Position numbers and translations under genes: made by a program
NCBI GenBank assembly: GCA_900317685.1
Contig: ONHQ01000029.1
Location: forward strand, 1 to 64,000
Direction of reading: 5' to 3'
Length of the DNA: 64,000 nucleotides
From: an uncultured Prevotella sp.
GTDB lineage: Bacteria > Bacteroidota > Bacteroidia > Bacteroidales > Bacteroidaceae
Notes under the pieces: model-generated
What the model was told of the DNA's origin: nothing
Database searches by the model: none
The model's input: the letters and a program-made list of their open reading frames with translations, nothing else
In this document: positions 34,314 through 43,949 of the stretch, in pieces
Numbering within the stretch: the first letter of the stretch is position 1
How the letters are laid out: every line of letters starts with the position of its first letter

Positions 34314-34366
34314 CACTGCATCTCTCCTACACCTTATTATATATATCATCATATTAATTTTCAACT

Positions 34367-35782
34367 ATGATAAGCCAGAAAACAATATATGCCCTCATCG
34401 CCGGTGCGGTTATGACCCTGTCGGCCTGCGACACTGATGTGGTGCCCGAGGGTCAGACCATTCTTAACAAGACTTCTGACCTGGAGTTGTTGCTCAACGA
34501 GAAGGAAGTCAACAACATCCCTTACGAGTCACTTGGAATTATCGTCAACGAGAGCTATGGAAGTAGTTTCACGCCCGTATCCGACCAGATCAAGAACAAG
34601 GGAACCATGGAAGCCGCCATGCTGAGCTATGACGAGACTGCCGACCGGGCCAAACTGGCCAGTAAGGACAGCCGCTATAACAATCTATATAAGTATATCC
34701 AATACATGAACGTGCTTTTGGAGAAGCTTGATGGTGCCAGTGGTGACGAAGCCGACAAGCCTGCCATTGCTGCTGAGGCACACATCAACCGTGCTTGGTT
34801 CCACTTCCTCGCCTTGGGTTGCTACGCCAAACAATACGACGAGAAGACCAAGGACAACTTGGGGATCGCCTATGTAACAGAAGCCGACGTGAACCAGAAG
34901 CACCAAGAGACCATAGAAGAAAACTACAAGCATATCCTCGATGACTGCTCTGACGAACTCATTGCCCTGCTGCCAGAGAAGCAGACCAATGTAGTGAGGC
35001 TCTCTCGCGCTGCCGGCTATGCCATCCGCGCCCGCGTGCTCTTCCAGATGAAAAACTACAAGGATGCGCTGACCTATGCCGAAAAAGCCCTTGCGCTGAA
35101 CAGCACCATCGAGGACCGGTCGGTCATCACCACCTCTTTCCGTTGGAGCCTGCCGGCAACATCGCCCAATAACTTCTTCTATATCTCCCCCTTGTCAGAC
35201 CGGGACAACACCCCAAGCTATGAACAGCTCTCTGTCGAGACGGCCGAACTCTTCGAGGACGGCGACTATGTGAAAGACTACGCCTACTCTGGCGGTAAAG
35301 AAAGTGAGGGTGAGGAGTTCTGGAATGCTGACTATGGTTATATGGACTCCGGCATAGAGGGCTGTCTGGAAAGTAACGGCAGTGATGCCTACGTCAACGC
35401 ATGGGGGCTGACGGTAGAGCGCGTCATGTATCTCGCCGCTGAGTGCTATATACGCGAGGGACAGATCAACAAGGGACTCGAACTGGTCAATGAAGTCAGA
35501 GAGAAGCGTATCGATGCCAATCACTACAAGCCTTTCACGGCAACTACCGAGGCAGAAGCCATGGAGGAACTGCAACAAGCTAAGTTCATCGAATGTATCG
35601 CTACCTTCGAGAACTTCTTCGACCGCAAACGCTGGAACACGGAAGAGAAATACAAGAAGAACATCACACGCCATGTACCTGATTCAGGCGACTATACCAT
35701 TACGCCAGAAAGCCCGCTTTGGGTCTTCCCGTTCCCTGTACAGGTAATGAACAATAACCCAACGTTCAAGCAGAACTATTAA
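34367..35782 (+). CDS. SusD/RagB-family surface lipoprotein
   Basis: A 471-residue substrate-binding lipoprotein. The signal peptide ends in lipobox LSAC. The sequence shows the helical TPR-like core (AEAHINRAWFHFLALGCYA, ARVLFQMKNYKDALTYAEKA) and the usual C-terminal SusD block (ERVMYLAAECYIREGQINKG, FFDRKRWN). It acts as the lid on the SusC barrel. It starts 53 bases after susC. The thioredoxin gene follows after 23 bases, so the operon continues. Confidence 0.94.
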   Translation: MISQKTIYALIAGAVMTLSACDTDVVPEGQTILNKTSDLELLLNEKEVNNIPYESLGIIVNESYGSSFTPVSDQIKNKGTMEAAMLSYDETADRAKLASKDSRYNNLYKYIQYMNVLLEKLDGASGDEADKPAIAAEAHINRAWFHFLALGCYAKQYDEKTKDNLGIAYVTEADVNQKHQETIEENYKHILDDCSDELIALLPEKQTNVVRLSRAAGYAIRARVLFQMKNYKDALTYAEKALALNSTIEDRSVITTSFRWSLPATSPNNFFYISPLSDRDNTPSYEQLSVETAELFEDGDYVKDYAYSGGKESEGEEFWNADYGYMDSGIEGCLESNGSDAYVNAWGLTVERVMYLAAECYIREGQINKGLELVNEVREKRIDANHYKPFTATTEAEAMEELQQAKFIECIATFENFFDRKRWNTEEKYKKNITRHVPDSGDYTITPESPLWVFPFPVQVMNNNPTFKQNY

Positions 35783-35832
35783 CAGTATTGAAAGATGAAC
35801 ATTGAATGACAAATAAAAAGGATAAAGAACAA

Positions 35833-36972
35833 ATGAAGAATTACTTATCTTGCGCGGAAGTGCTAAGGAAAGGTTTGCAAGCCATGCTTATTTCCTTCCT
35901 CTTCATCCCCACGCCCACTCTGGCGCAAGTAGTGGACGACCTGCCCACAGAGCCGCACGCGCGCCAGGCTGCCGAGTGCATCAACAAAGCTTATGACTAC
36001 GATTTCTTTTTCCCCTTCAAGGAAGATGACAAGATGCATTTGACACCGGAGCAGAAACTGGACTCGCTCAAAGCACGATACAACGCTGTGGCTCGCGCCC
36101 TGAAAAAGCTCCCCAAGGAGGTGCGCACACCATACAGTCATCTCAACGACCTGGCTGAACTCAACTTCCACATCCGGCTGTTGCCACGAGACAGTGAAGA
36201 ACTTAAAGCCTTGGAGAACCGTATCGATCCCAATGACACTACGGGACTGCTCGTCTATCTGCCACAGTGCTTCATCAGCAACCATCTTAAAGGCAACTAC
36301 GACGAGGCGTGGGGACACGACCTCACCGACTACGGACTGGAATACATCGCAGTGATGAAGCTGTACATCACCAACCCGAAGGTGAAACACGCTCTGCTTG
36401 ACGACTGTGCCCGCGAAACGCTCTGCTATGGCAAGGACTACGCCGATATTGACCGCTTCTGGAAGCCTTTCTGTGAATATGCCGGTGAGGACACAGCGGT
36501 CATCAATGACTATCAGTACAAGGTGGATGCCATCAAGCGCAACAAACGTGGCACCATGGCTCCCGACTTCGCCTTCACCGACTCGCTCGGCAACGTCCAC
36601 CATCTGAGTGACTACCGTGGCCGCCGCGTCTACATCGACTGCTGGGCCACATGGTGCGGTCCCTGCTGCAAAGAGATTCCATTCCTCGCGCAGCATGTGG
36701 AAGCGCTGAAAGGTGACACTTCACTCGTCATCCTCAGTATCTCCATGGACAGCAACCGTCAGGCTTGGCTGCGCAAGATACGCCACGACCGCCCACAGTG
36801 GCCGCAGATGATCGTTGACAAGGCACAAAACGAAGCTCTCAGCAAGGCCTACGGCATCTCAGGCATTCCACGGTTCATCTATGTGGCTGCCGACGGATCG
36901 CTCATCGATGCTGACGCCTTCCGCCCAAGCGACAACGACTTCATGGAAAGAATCAAAGATACACAACACTAA
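35833..36972 (+). CDS. TlpA-family thioredoxin-like protein
   Basis: A 379-residue exported thioredoxin-fold protein, with the start chosen at MKNYLSC, which gives a signal peptide ending TLAQ. About 200 residues of unrecognised helical sequence precede the TlpA domain (about 240-379), which has the active site WATWCGPC and the cis-Pro segment SGIPRFIYV. An extra Cys directly follows the site (CGPCC). It is the last gene of the sigma-FecR-SusC-SusD operon. Such proteins are frequent beside SusCD pairs that lack glycosidases; their role there is not established. Confidence 0.88.
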   Translation: MKNYLSCAEVLRKGLQAMLISFLFIPTPTLAQVVDDLPTEPHARQAAECINKAYDYDFFFPFKEDDKMHLTPEQKLDSLKARYNAVARALKKLPKEVRTPYSHLNDLAELNFHIRLLPRDSEELKALENRIDPNDTTGLLVYLPQCFISNHLKGNYDEAWGHDLTDYGLEYIAVMKLYITNPKVKHALLDDCARETLCYGKDYADIDRFWKPFCEYAGEDTAVINDYQYKVDAIKRNKRGTMAPDFAFTDSLGNVHHLSDYRGRRVYIDCWATWCGPCCKEIPFLAQHVEALKGDTSLVILSISMDSNRQAWLRKIRHDRPQWPQMIVDKAQNEALSKAYGISGIPRFIYVAADGSLIDADAFRPSDNDFMERIKDTQH

Positions 36973-37092
36973 ATTTATTATCTCTATTGACTTGCTCTTA
37001 CCTTCTCTATCTGTCATATACTGTTGTTCGCGTACACGCTCCAAGCAACTAAGCAAAACGATACTTTTTAAGCAAAATTATCCCTGTTTTCC

Positions 37093-37123
37093 TTTGCCGT
37101 TTACAAAATAAATCCTATATTTG
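37093..37123 (+). promoter_or_regulatory. consensus promoter of gdhA
   Basis: TTTG (37093-37096), 19 bases, then TATATTTG (37116-37123). It places transcription start near 37130 and leaves a leader of about 75 bases before the ATG at 37205. Confidence 0.75.
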
Positions 37124-37204
37124 CACCGTCAGAATGACACAATGAAACAACACCGGGAGTATCCAACCCGATTAACCTTTAAGACTAAAAACAAATTTAC
37201 TACT

Positions 37205-38542
37205 ATGGAAGTTGAACAAGTATTGAAAGGACTCATGTGGAAACACGCCGCTGAACCGGAGTTTCTGCAGGCTGTGAAAGAAGTGCTGATCTCTATTCAT
37301 GATGTCTACAATCAGCATCCTGAGTTTGAGAAGGCCAAGATTATCGAGCGCCTCGTTGAGCCGGAGCGTGTGATCATGTTCCGCGTGCCTTGGACCGACG
37401 ATCAGGGCGAGGTGCACGTCAATACGGGCTACCGTGTGCAGTTCAACAGCGCCATTGGTCCTTATAAGGGCGGACTGCGTTTCCATCCTTCCGTGACATT
37501 GAGCATCATGAAGTTCCTCGGCTTTGAGCAGACCTTCAAAAACGCGCTCACCACGCTGCCTATGGGCGGTGCCAAGGGCGGTGCCGACTTCTCGATCCGC
37601 GGCCGCTCCGACGCTGAGGTGATGCGCTTCTGCCAAAGCTTCATGCAGGAACTCTACCACTATATCGGTCCCGACGAGGACGTTCCGGCCGGCGACATCG
37701 GCGTGGGCGGTCGCGAGATCGGCTATCTCTTCGGCGAATACAAGAAGCTCACTCATCAGTTCCAAGGCGTGCTCACCGGCAAGGGCATGGAATGGGGTGG
37801 CAGCATTCTGCGCCCGGAGGCCACTGGCTTCGGCGCACTCTACTTCGTCAACCAGATGCTCCAGACCCACGACATTGACATCAAGGGCAAGACGGTCGCC
37901 GTCTCGGGCTTTGGCAACGTGGCCTGGGGTGCCGTGAAGAAGGCTACACAGCTCGGCGCCAAGGTGATCACCATCAGCGGACCCGATGGATATATCTATG
38001 ATCCCGAAGGCATCTGCGGCGAGAAGAACGACTACATGCTCGAGCTGCGCGCCAGCGGCGAGGACATCTGCGAGCCATACGCTGAGCAGTTCAAGAGCGC
38101 ACAGTTCTTCGCCGGCAAGAAGCCGTGGGAGCAGAAAGCCGACATCTATCTCACCTGCGCCACACAGAACGAGCTCGACGGCAACGATGCTGACCGTATC
38201 CTGGCCAACCATCCGGTTTGTGTCGCCGAGGTGAGCAACATGGGGTGCACGGCCGAGGCCGTGGAGAAGTTCGTTCAGGCCCATCAGCTCTTCGCTCCGG
38301 GCAAGGCTGTCAACGCCGGCGGCGTGGCTACATCTGGACTGGAGATGACCCAGAACTCCATGCGCCTGCACTGGAGTGCCCAGGAGGTCGACGACAAGCT
38401 CCACTATATCATGCACTCCATTCACGAGCAGTGCGTCAAGTACGGCACTATGCCCGACGGATACATCGACTATGTGCGCGGTGCCAACGTGGCCGGCTTC
38501 ATGAAGGTCGCCAACGCCATGATGGCTCAGGGCATCGTATAA
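37205..38542 (+). CDS. gdhA: NADP-type glutamate dehydrogenase
   Basis: A 445-residue hexameric glutamate dehydrogenase that makes glutamate from 2-oxoglutarate and ammonia. Seen in sequence: the conserved block GPYKGGLRFHPSV, the catalytic Lys region LTTLPMGGAKGGADF, DVPAGDIGVGGREIGYLFG, and the Rossmann segment VAVSGFGNVAWGA. The length agrees with the NADP-dependent group. The start is MEVEQVLKGL at 37205; an apparent start at 37121 is a TTG inside the -7 box. It is monocistronic. It is probably tied to ammonia or amino-acid supply, though no operator was seen. Confidence 0.95.
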   Translation: MEVEQVLKGLMWKHAAEPEFLQAVKEVLISIHDVYNQHPEFEKAKIIERLVEPERVIMFRVPWTDDQGEVHVNTGYRVQFNSAIGPYKGGLRFHPSVTLSIMKFLGFEQTFKNALTTLPMGGAKGGADFSIRGRSDAEVMRFCQSFMQELYHYIGPDEDVPAGDIGVGGREIGYLFGEYKKLTHQFQGVLTGKGMEWGGSILRPEATGFGALYFVNQMLQTHDIDIKGKTVAVSGFGNVAWGAVKKATQLGAKVITISGPDGYIYDPEGICGEKNDYMLELRASGEDICEPYAEQFKSAQFFAGKKPWEQKADIYLTCATQNELDGNDADRILANHPVCVAEVSNMGCTAEAVEKFVQAHQLFAPGKAVNAGGVATSGLEMTQNSMRLHWSAQEVDDKLHYIMHSIHEQCVKYGTMPDGYIDYVRGANVAGFMKVANAMMAQGIV

Positions 38543-38658
38543 GGATACTTGAACAAAGCACATAACAGGCTTTTTCTATCAATCCCTTTCTTCATAAATA
38601 TCGATGTGCAAAGATGAAAAAACAAGTTGCTTTCATTCCTATTCTCGTTTTTTTTTCG

Positions 38659-38666
38659 TAAGTTTG
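38659..38666 (+). promoter_or_regulatory. -7 box of the Rpn-type gene
   Basis: TAAGTTTG, 17 bases before the ATG at 38684; no good -33 match. Confidence 0.45.
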
Positions 38667-38683
38667 CACAAAAAGGCAACGAT

Positions 38684-39652
38684 ATGGAAGACGACAACAA
38701 ATACATCCGTTTTGACTGGGCTGCCAAGCGTATGCTGCGTGACAAGGCCAACTTTGGCGTGTTCGAGGGACTGATTACTGTTCTTCTCAACGAGCCCGTT
38801 CACATCGTCGAGATTCTGGAAAGCGAAAGCAACCAAGAAGAGCCAGACGACAAATTCAACCGAGTGGATATTAAAGCGAGAGACAGCAAGGGAGAAATCA
38901 TCCTCGTTGAGATACAGCAAGCTCGTGAATTGTATTATTTAGAGCGTGTCCTCTATGGTGTCGCCAAGACCATCACCGAGCACATTTCTTTGGGTGACAA
39001 ATATGACAAGGTGAAAAAAGTGTATTCCATCAGCATCTTGTATTTCGATCTAGGACAGGGAGCAGACTATCTGTACCATGGACAGACTTCCCTGGTTGGT
39101 GTACACACCAAAGATACACTAAAGATCAACACACGCGACAAGGGGCTTATTAAGATTAAAACTCCCGAGGAAATCTTCCCCGAATACTTCATTATCCGCG
39201 TCAACGAATTCAATAAGGTAGCCAAGACACCACTTGAGGAGTGGATGGACTACCTCAAGAGCGGCCACATCAAGGCTGACACAACAGCACCTGGGCTACA
39301 AGAGGCTCGGCAGAAACTTCAATATCTGAAGATGGACAAGGCAGAACGCAGAGCCTATGACCGTCACATAGACAACATCATGGTGCAAAACGACGTGCTA
39401 GACACTGCCAAGATGGAAGGGCGAGCAGAAGGAAAAGCAGAAGGAAGAGCAGAAGGAAGAGCAGAAGGAAGAGCAGAAGGAAGAGCAGAAGGAAGAGCAG
39501 AAGGAAGAGCAGAAGGAAGAGCAGAAGGGCGACAGGAAGGACGACAGGAGGGGAAAAGGTCTGTAGCCGCGAAACTGAAAGCGATGGGAATCGACTCTCA
39601 GACGATAGCCCAAGCGACAGGACTCACAAATAAAGAGATTGACAGCCTGTAA
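38684..39652 (+). CDS. Rpn-family PD-(D/E)XK nuclease/putative transposase
   Basis: A 322-residue protein of the Rpn (recombination-promoting nuclease) / PD-(D/E)XK transposase family. The start MEDDNKYIRFDWAAKR with MLRDKANFGVFEGLI is typical. The nuclease core shows Asp in NRVDIKA and Glu in ILVEIQQ, with Gln where many nucleases have Lys. Residues about 247-285 consist of a repeated AEGR unit written by a 12-bp tandem repeat, and the tail ends in a small helical segment (AKLKAMGIDSQTIAQATGL). The gene lies alone between gdhA and rlpA with its own promoter and terminator, as mobile single genes often do. Confidence 0.87.
   Translation: MEDDNKYIRFDWAAKRMLRDKANFGVFEGLITVLLNEPVHIVEILESESNQEEPDDKFNRVDIKARDSKGEIILVEIQQARELYYLERVLYGVAKTITEHISLGDKYDKVKKVYSISILYFDLGQGADYLYHGQTSLVGVHTKDTLKINTRDKGLIKIKTPEEIFPEYFIIRVNEFNKVAKTPLEEWMDYLKSGHIKADTTAPGLQEARQKLQYLKMDKAERRAYDRHIDNIMVQNDVLDTAKMEGRAEGKAEGRAEGRAEGRAEGRAEGRAEGRAEGRAEGRQEGRQEGKRSVAAKLKAMGIDSQTIAQATGLTNKEIDSL
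39424..39532 (+). repeat. 12-bp in-frame tandem repeat (GAGCAGAAGGAA)
   Basis: About nine near-identical copies of a 12-base unit encode Ala-Glu-Gly-Arg. Because 12 is a multiple of 3, changes in copy number would lengthen or shorten the protein without shifting the frame. Confidence 0.9.
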
Positions 39653-39659
39653 GACATTA

Positions 39660-39702
39660 AGAATGCCAGTACCTCACCATGAAGTGCTGGCATTCTTTTT
39701 TT
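39660..39702 (+). terminator. Rho-independent terminator after the Rpn-type gene
   Basis: AGAATGCCAGTAC pairs with GTGCTGGCATTCT (13 pairs, one G-U) with an 11-base loop, followed by a T-run. Confidence 0.88.
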
Positions 39703-39855
39703 GTTAATTCATATGGACTCTTGCTTGCATGTAACCCTGAAAAAACATGCAAGATGAACAGCCGATACAACAAAGTAGACAGAATAAGAGAAAAGAAGGA
39801 GAGCCCCCAAGATCAATTTCTTGCTCTAAATGACTGATAATTGGGAATTTTTGAT

Positions 39856-39863
39856 TATCTTTG
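39856..39863 (+). promoter_or_regulatory. -7 box directly before the RlpA-like gene
   Basis: TATCTTTG ends 5 bases before the ATG at 39869, so the transcript would have almost no leader. Confidence 0.45.
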
Positions 39864-39868
39864 CCAAT

Positions 39869-40639
39869 ATGAAGCAACAGTATCAGCAACATATCCTCCT
39901 TTTGGCCTTGCTGCTGCTCACTCTTCCTATTCCGGCGCAACACCGTTCGCAAAAAGGCAAGGCCACATACTACTCCCGTAAAGCTACGGGGGCAAGGACG
40001 GCGGACGGCGGACGACTGCATCACGACAGCCTGACCTGCGCCCATCGCACCCTACCCTTTGGCACCCTGCTAAAGGTCACCAATCTCAGAAATCAGAAGA
40101 GCATCATCGTCAAGGTCACTGACCGTGGTCCTTACCGTCGCGGATGCATCATCGACCTGAGCTATGGTGCGGCAGCACAATTAGGTATGCTCGCGCAAGG
40201 ACTGGCCATGGTGGAAGTGCAACGCGTATCGGGCAACAACCCACCCTATCGCCTGGATGACACGGAAACAGGAATGCCTGACTTTGAGTTTGACTTCTCC
40301 AAGGCGCGCTACAATTTCATCAAGGAATGGAACGCCAAAGCCGACGAAGAGCATGAACTGGAGGGAAAGCGTTTAGCAGCAAGAAAACAACAGGCTGCAA
40401 AACGACTGGCAGAAATAAAAGAGGCTAAAGTTGCCAAAGAAGAGAAGAAAGAAGAAGAACAGAACCAGACTGCCAACCAACATGTGAAGGAAAGACAGCA
40501 AATGATGGCCGCACATCATCCTGGGATGCCGAACAATCAGAAGAAAACTTCCACGCACCCGCAAACAGGCACGAAGAAGCAAGATCCGTCGATATGGCGT
40601 AGCGTCTTTCAGAAAGTCAAGAATTGGTTCGGTGATTAA
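39869..40639 (+). CDS. RlpA-like septal ring lytic transglycosylase family protein
   Basis: A 256-residue exported protein. The start is MKQQYQQHILLLALLLL, giving a signal peptide ending IPAQ; an upstream ATG at 39830 would precede the promoter box. Residues about 30-115 form the double-psi beta-barrel of RlpA (KATYYSRKATGARTADGG, LPFGTLLKVTNL, VKVTDRGPY, IDLSYGAA). The second half is a highly charged Lys/Glu/Gln-rich helical region without a SPOR domain. RlpA of Pseudomonas cleaves naked glycan strands at the septum; whether this protein is catalytic is not known. Confidence 0.88.
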   Translation: MKQQYQQHILLLALLLLTLPIPAQHRSQKGKATYYSRKATGARTADGGRLHHDSLTCAHRTLPFGTLLKVTNLRNQKSIIVKVTDRGPYRRGCIIDLSYGAAAQLGMLAQGLAMVEVQRVSGNNPPYRLDDTETGMPDFEFDFSKARYNFIKEWNAKADEEHELEGKRLAARKQQAAKRLAEIKEAKVAKEEKKEEEQNQTANQHVKERQQMMAAHHPGMPNNQKKTSTHPQTGTKKQDPSIWRSVFQKVKNWFGD

Positions 40640-40652
40640 GCGGCAAAGAAAA

Positions 40653-40679
40653 TCCCTGATTCCATGACGGCATCAGGGA
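40653..40679 (-). terminator. terminator between converging genes
   Basis: TCCCTGAT and ATCAGGGA flank an 11-base loop. On the minus strand the stem is followed by TTTTCTTT, so it mainly serves the glycine-zipper lipoprotein gene. Confidence 0.6.
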
Positions 40680-40701
40680 AGATATTACTTCTATTTTAGT
40701 G

Positions 40702-41601
40702 TTAACGTGCCTGAGCATAAACCTTTGACGTAGGTATATTGAACTCACTCACTTTAGAAATATTGCGGTGGCCTTGCACAACACTGACACAGAACTGGAC
40801 AGTTCCATTACGAAGGCCGTTGTCGGAAGTGATAATAGCCGTATAGCGGATGCCTTTACCCGGATCTATCCGTTCCACATGCATGTTGGGCGAAATGTAG
40901 ATGTGCTTGTTACCCGTCGTCTCAAGAACAGTGGGAACCACATCCATGACAGCTTGCTTACCTACGTTATATACCTCAAAGATGATCTTGCAGAGCTCTC
41001 CACGCTGAAGCGTACCATCCTCATTGTCGTCGATGAAACGAGCATTGCGGATTTCCAAAGAAGGTGAGTAAGAAAGTCCCTTAGTCATTTGCACGACGCT
41101 CGAATGTTGTGGCATACGGGTTTGGGGCTGCTGGGCACTGTAGTTGCCAGTATAATCACTCGACTGGAAATCATAGATACGGTCATCGTGGCTATTGCTG
41201 CCGTCGAAGCCACTGCCATAAGACGTGGAATCAGCCACGACCTCTTGATCGACGGGCACGTCACTATACTGACTGTCATAACCAGGAACTACTGTCTGTC
41301 CATAGCGGTCTTGATAAGGTGCCCCGTCACGCTGAACAGAACGTCTGTGTGGCATGTCGCTGACGCGCGAAGCCTGACGCTGATCGGCAGCTTGACCAAC
41401 TGCAGCACCGACTGCGGCTCCACCCGCCATACCAACGATTGTACCCAAATCAGAGCCACGGGGCCCTCCCGAGAGGCCACCAATAGCAGAGCCTAATATA
41501 GAGCCAATCTGAGCGCCGGAGAAGGCTCCGGCTCCCGTATACGAATCACAGCTATAGAGTAGCGTAGACATACATATCAATAGTAGAAATGTCTTTTTCA
41601 T
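40702..41601 (-). CDS. glycine-zipper lipoprotein
   Basis: A 299-residue lipoprotein. MKKTFLLLICMSTLLYSC is a lipoprotein signal peptide, setting the start at 41601. Residues about 22-75 are Gly/Ala-rich with small residues every fourth position (IGSILGSAIGGLSGG, VGMAGGAAVGAAVG), a glycine zipper that can insert in a membrane. A low-complexity Ser/Asp/Tyr/Gln middle leads to a C-terminal beta domain of about 120 residues (LEIRNARFIDDNEDGTLQRG) resembling CARDB-like folds. Function unknown; probably an envelope protein. It has a consensus promoter. Confidence 0.75.
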   Translation of the reverse strand: MKKTFLLLICMSTLLYSCDSYTGAGAFSGAQIGSILGSAIGGLSGGPRGSDLGTIVGMAGGAAVGAAVGQAADQRQASRVSDMPHRRSVQRDGAPYQDRYGQTVVPGYDSQYSDVPVDQEVVADSTSYGSGFDGSNSHDDRIYDFQSSDYTGNYSAQQPQTRMPQHSSVVQMTKGLSYSPSLEIRNARFIDDNEDGTLQRGELCKIIFEVYNVGKQAVMDVVPTVLETTGNKHIYISPNMHVERIDPGKGIRYTAIITSDNGLRNGTVQFCVSVVQGHRNISKVSEFNIPTSKVYAQAR

Positions 41602-41628
41602 AATCAAGTCCTTTCTTAATTGACGCAA

Positions 41629-41660
41629 CAAAATTAGGAAAAAAAGTCGAAAGTGCCAAA
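41629..41660 (-). promoter_or_regulatory. consensus promoter of the glycine-zipper lipoprotein
   Basis: On the minus strand TTTG (41657-41660), 20 bases, then TAATTTTG (41629-41636); the ATG is 27 bases on. Confidence 0.75.
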
Positions 41661-41696
41661 TCAATTATCCCTATTCATGTTAGGGGAATCCCTATG

Positions 41697-41734
41697 AAAA
41701 AAGCACTTGCTCAAATAAATGAGCAAGTGCTTTT
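41697..41734 (-). terminator. terminator of the ribosomal protein cluster
   Basis: AAAAGCACTTGCTCA and TGAGCAAGTGCTTTT are perfectly complementary (15 pairs) around a 6-base loop, with a T-run on the minus strand. It lies 33 bases after rplQ. Confidence 0.92.
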
Positions 41735-41766
41735 GTTGTATCTTCAAAGAATGATTCTCAAAGAGA

Positions 41767-42273
41767 TTATTCAGCCTTTGGAGCCTCTGCCTCAGGAGCC
41801 TTCTCCTCAGCAGTCTCGGCCTTCTCCGTAGCAGGAGCAGCCTCGACAGCCTTCTTGGTAGAGCGACGGCTACGACGAGTCTTCTTCTCTGCCTTAGGAG
41901 CCTTTGCCATGTTCTCATCGAAGTCAACGAGCTCGATGAAAGCGATTTCAGCAGCATCGCCCTGACGAAGACCGAGCTTAATCACACGGGTGTAACCACC
42001 GGGACGGTCAGCAACCTTAGCTGAGATAGTACCGAAGAGCTCCTTCACTGCGTACTTGTCCTGCAGATAACGGAAGACAACACGACGGCTTGTAGTGGTG
42101 TCGCTCTTAGAACGTGTGATCAAAGGCTCTACATACTTCTTCAAAGCCTTGGCCTTTGCGAGAGTCGTAGTGATTCTTTTGTGCATGATCAAGCTAGATG
42201 CCATGTTTGCCAGCATACTAGCACGATGAGATGCAGTACGACCCAGATGGTTGAATTTTTTATTGTGTCTCAT
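41767..42273 (-). CDS. rplQ: 50S ribosomal protein L17
   Basis: The first 116 residues are a normal L17 ([27 protein letters not shown]-like segment, [20 protein letters not shown]). About 45 further residues rich in Ala, Lys and Glu form the low-complexity tail usual in Bacteroidota L17. It is the last gene of the cluster, 27 bases after rpoA and just before a strong terminator. Confidence 0.97.
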   Translation of the reverse strand: MRHNKKFNHLGRTASHRASMLANMASSLIMHKRITTTLAKAKALKKYVEPLITRSKSDTTTSRRVVFRYLQDKYAVKELFGTISAKVADRPGGYTRVIKLGLRQGDAAEIAFIELVDFDENMAKAPKAEKKTRRSRRSTKKAVEAAPATEKAETAEEKAPEAEAPKAE

Positions 42274-42300
42274 TTGTTTTTGAATGAATGGGGACTGGGA

Positions 42301-43293
42301 TTACTCCTTGTCCAATTTATACTTTGAAATGTCAGTTCCAAACGACAGATTCAGACTCTCGAGCAAATCATCAAGCTCTGAGAGCGATTTCTTACCAAAG
42401 TTGCGGAACTTCAAGAGGTCGGTCTTGTTGTACTGTACCAAGTCACCGAGTGTCTCGACGTCGGCAGCCTTCAGACAGTTAAGTGCACGAACACTAAGGT
42501 TCATATCAGTCAATTTAGTCTTCAGCAATTGACGCATGTGCAGTACCTCCTCATCAAACTCCTGATTACCGTCCTGATCGGGGTTCTCAAGAGTGATCTT
42601 CTCATCAGAGAAGAGCATGAAGTGATAGATGAGGATCTTTGCAGCCTCTTTCAGCGCATCCTTCGGGTGGATGGAACCGTCCGTAGTGACTTCAATGACG
42701 AGCTTGTCGTAATCGGTCTTTTGCTCAACACGAGTAGGCTCTACACTGTATTTCACATTGCGGATAGGGGTGTAGATGGAATCGATCGGAAGTTGATTGA
42801 CATCCGTGCAGAACTGACGATTCTCGTCAGCAGGAACATAACCACGACCCTTGTTGATCGTCAGGTCGATCTGCATGGTTGCCTTGGAGTCTAAATGACA
42901 AATCACCAAATCAGGGTTTAACACTTCAAATCCAGTCAGATACTTACCGATATCACCGGCTTTGAATTCGGTGGAATTCTCAACGGTGATACTAACTTTC
43001 TCGTTCTCGAATTCTTCTACTACTTGTTTGAATCGAACTTGCTTGAGATTCAAAATGATGTTGGTCACATCTTCCTTAACACCGGGCACGGAAGAAAACT
43101 CATGCTCAACACCGGCGATACGCACAGTATTGATAGCATAGCCTTCCAGCGATGAAAGAAGGATGCGTCGCAGGGCGTTACCAATGGTAACACCGAAGCC
43201 AGGCTCGAGAGGGCGGAACTCAAATTTTCCGTAGTGGTCGTTAGCCTCCAGCATCACTACTTTATCAGGTTTTTGAAATGCTAATATCGCCAT
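42301..43293 (-). CDS. rpoA: RNA polymerase alpha subunit
   Basis: A 330-residue alpha subunit. The N-terminal assembly domain is clear ([20 protein letters not shown], about 34-53). The C-terminal domain carries the HhH promoter-binding region ([35 protein letters not shown]). It sits between rpsD and rplQ, the standard place. Normal length. Confidence 0.98.
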   Translation of the reverse strand: MAILAFQKPDKVVMLEANDHYGKFEFRPLEPGFGVTIGNALRRILLSSLEGYAINTVRIAGVEHEFSSVPGVKEDVTNIILNLKQVRFKQVVEEFENEKVSITVENSTEFKAGDIGKYLTGFEVLNPDLVICHLDSKATMQIDLTINKGRGYVPADENRQFCTDVNQLPIDSIYTPIRNVKYSVEPTRVEQKTDYDKLVIEVTTDGSIHPKDALKEAAKILIYHFMLFSDEKITLENPDQDGNQEFDEEVLHMRQLLKTKLTDMNLSVRALNCLKAADVETLGDLVQYNKTDLLKFRNFGKKSLSELDDLLESLNLSFGTDISKYKLDKE

Positions 43294-43305
43294 TAATTTA
43301 ATGAT

Positions 43306-43914
43306 TTATTGTTTAGAGTACAACTCAACGATTAACTGCTCCTTGATGTTCTCAGGAATGTCAGCGCGCTCAGGCTTATGCAGGAACTTACCACTCTTAG
43401 TGCTCTCGTCCCACTCCAACCAAGGATACTTGCTGTGGTTGAAGCCTGCAAGAGCAGCCTCGATCACCTCAAGAGACTTAGCCTTTTCACGAACAGCAAC
43501 AATCTGACCAGGTTTCACCTGATAAGAAGGAATGTTCACTACTTGACCGTCTACAGTGATGTGCTTGTGGCTGACCATCTGACGAGCAGCTGCACGTGTA
43601 GGAGCAATACCCAAACGATAAACGACATTGTCGAGACGGCTCTCGAGCAACTGAAGCAGATTCTCACCAGTGATGCCGTCTGCCTTTGCAGCCTTGTCGA
43701 ACAAGTTGCGGAACTGACGCTCCAAGACACCGTATGTATACTTAGCCTTCTGTTTTTCAGCCAGCTGCATACCATACTCAGACTGCTTGCGGCGACGGTC
43801 ATTGCCATGCTGCCCCGGGGGGAAGTTGCGCTTAGAAAGAACCTTGTCAGCACCAAAGATGGCCTCACCGAAACGGCGTGAAATTCTAGATTTTGGACCT
43901 ATATATCTTGCCAT
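43306..43914 (-). CDS. rpsD: 30S ribosomal protein S4
   Basis: A 202-residue S4, an early 16S rRNA-binding protein. The S4 domain appears as [20 protein letters not shown], with [17 protein letters not shown]. The N-terminus ([16 protein letters not shown]) has no zinc-binding cysteines, so this is the zinc-free form. It lies between rpsK and rpoA. Confidence 0.98.
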   Translation of the reverse strand: MARYIGPKSRISRRFGEAIFGADKVLSKRNFPPGQHGNDRRRKQSEYGMQLAEKQKAKYTYGVLERQFRNLFDKAAKADGITGENLLQLLESRLDNVVYRLGIAPTRAAARQMVSHKHITVDGQVVNIPSYQVKPGQIVAVREKAKSLEVIEAALAGFNHSKYPWLEWDESTKSGKFLHKPERADIPENIKEQLIVELYSKQ

Positions 43915-43949
43915 AATTTAATCTCAATTTAACTATTGTACCACGTAAA

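Noticed and set aside
37121-37204. Extended N-terminus of glutamate dehydrogenase
   Set aside because: The upstream start is TTG within the -7 box; family length agrees with the ATG at 37205.
37172-38563. 463-residue frame antisense to gdhA
   Set aside because: Antisense shadow of a strongly biased gene; no domain recognised.
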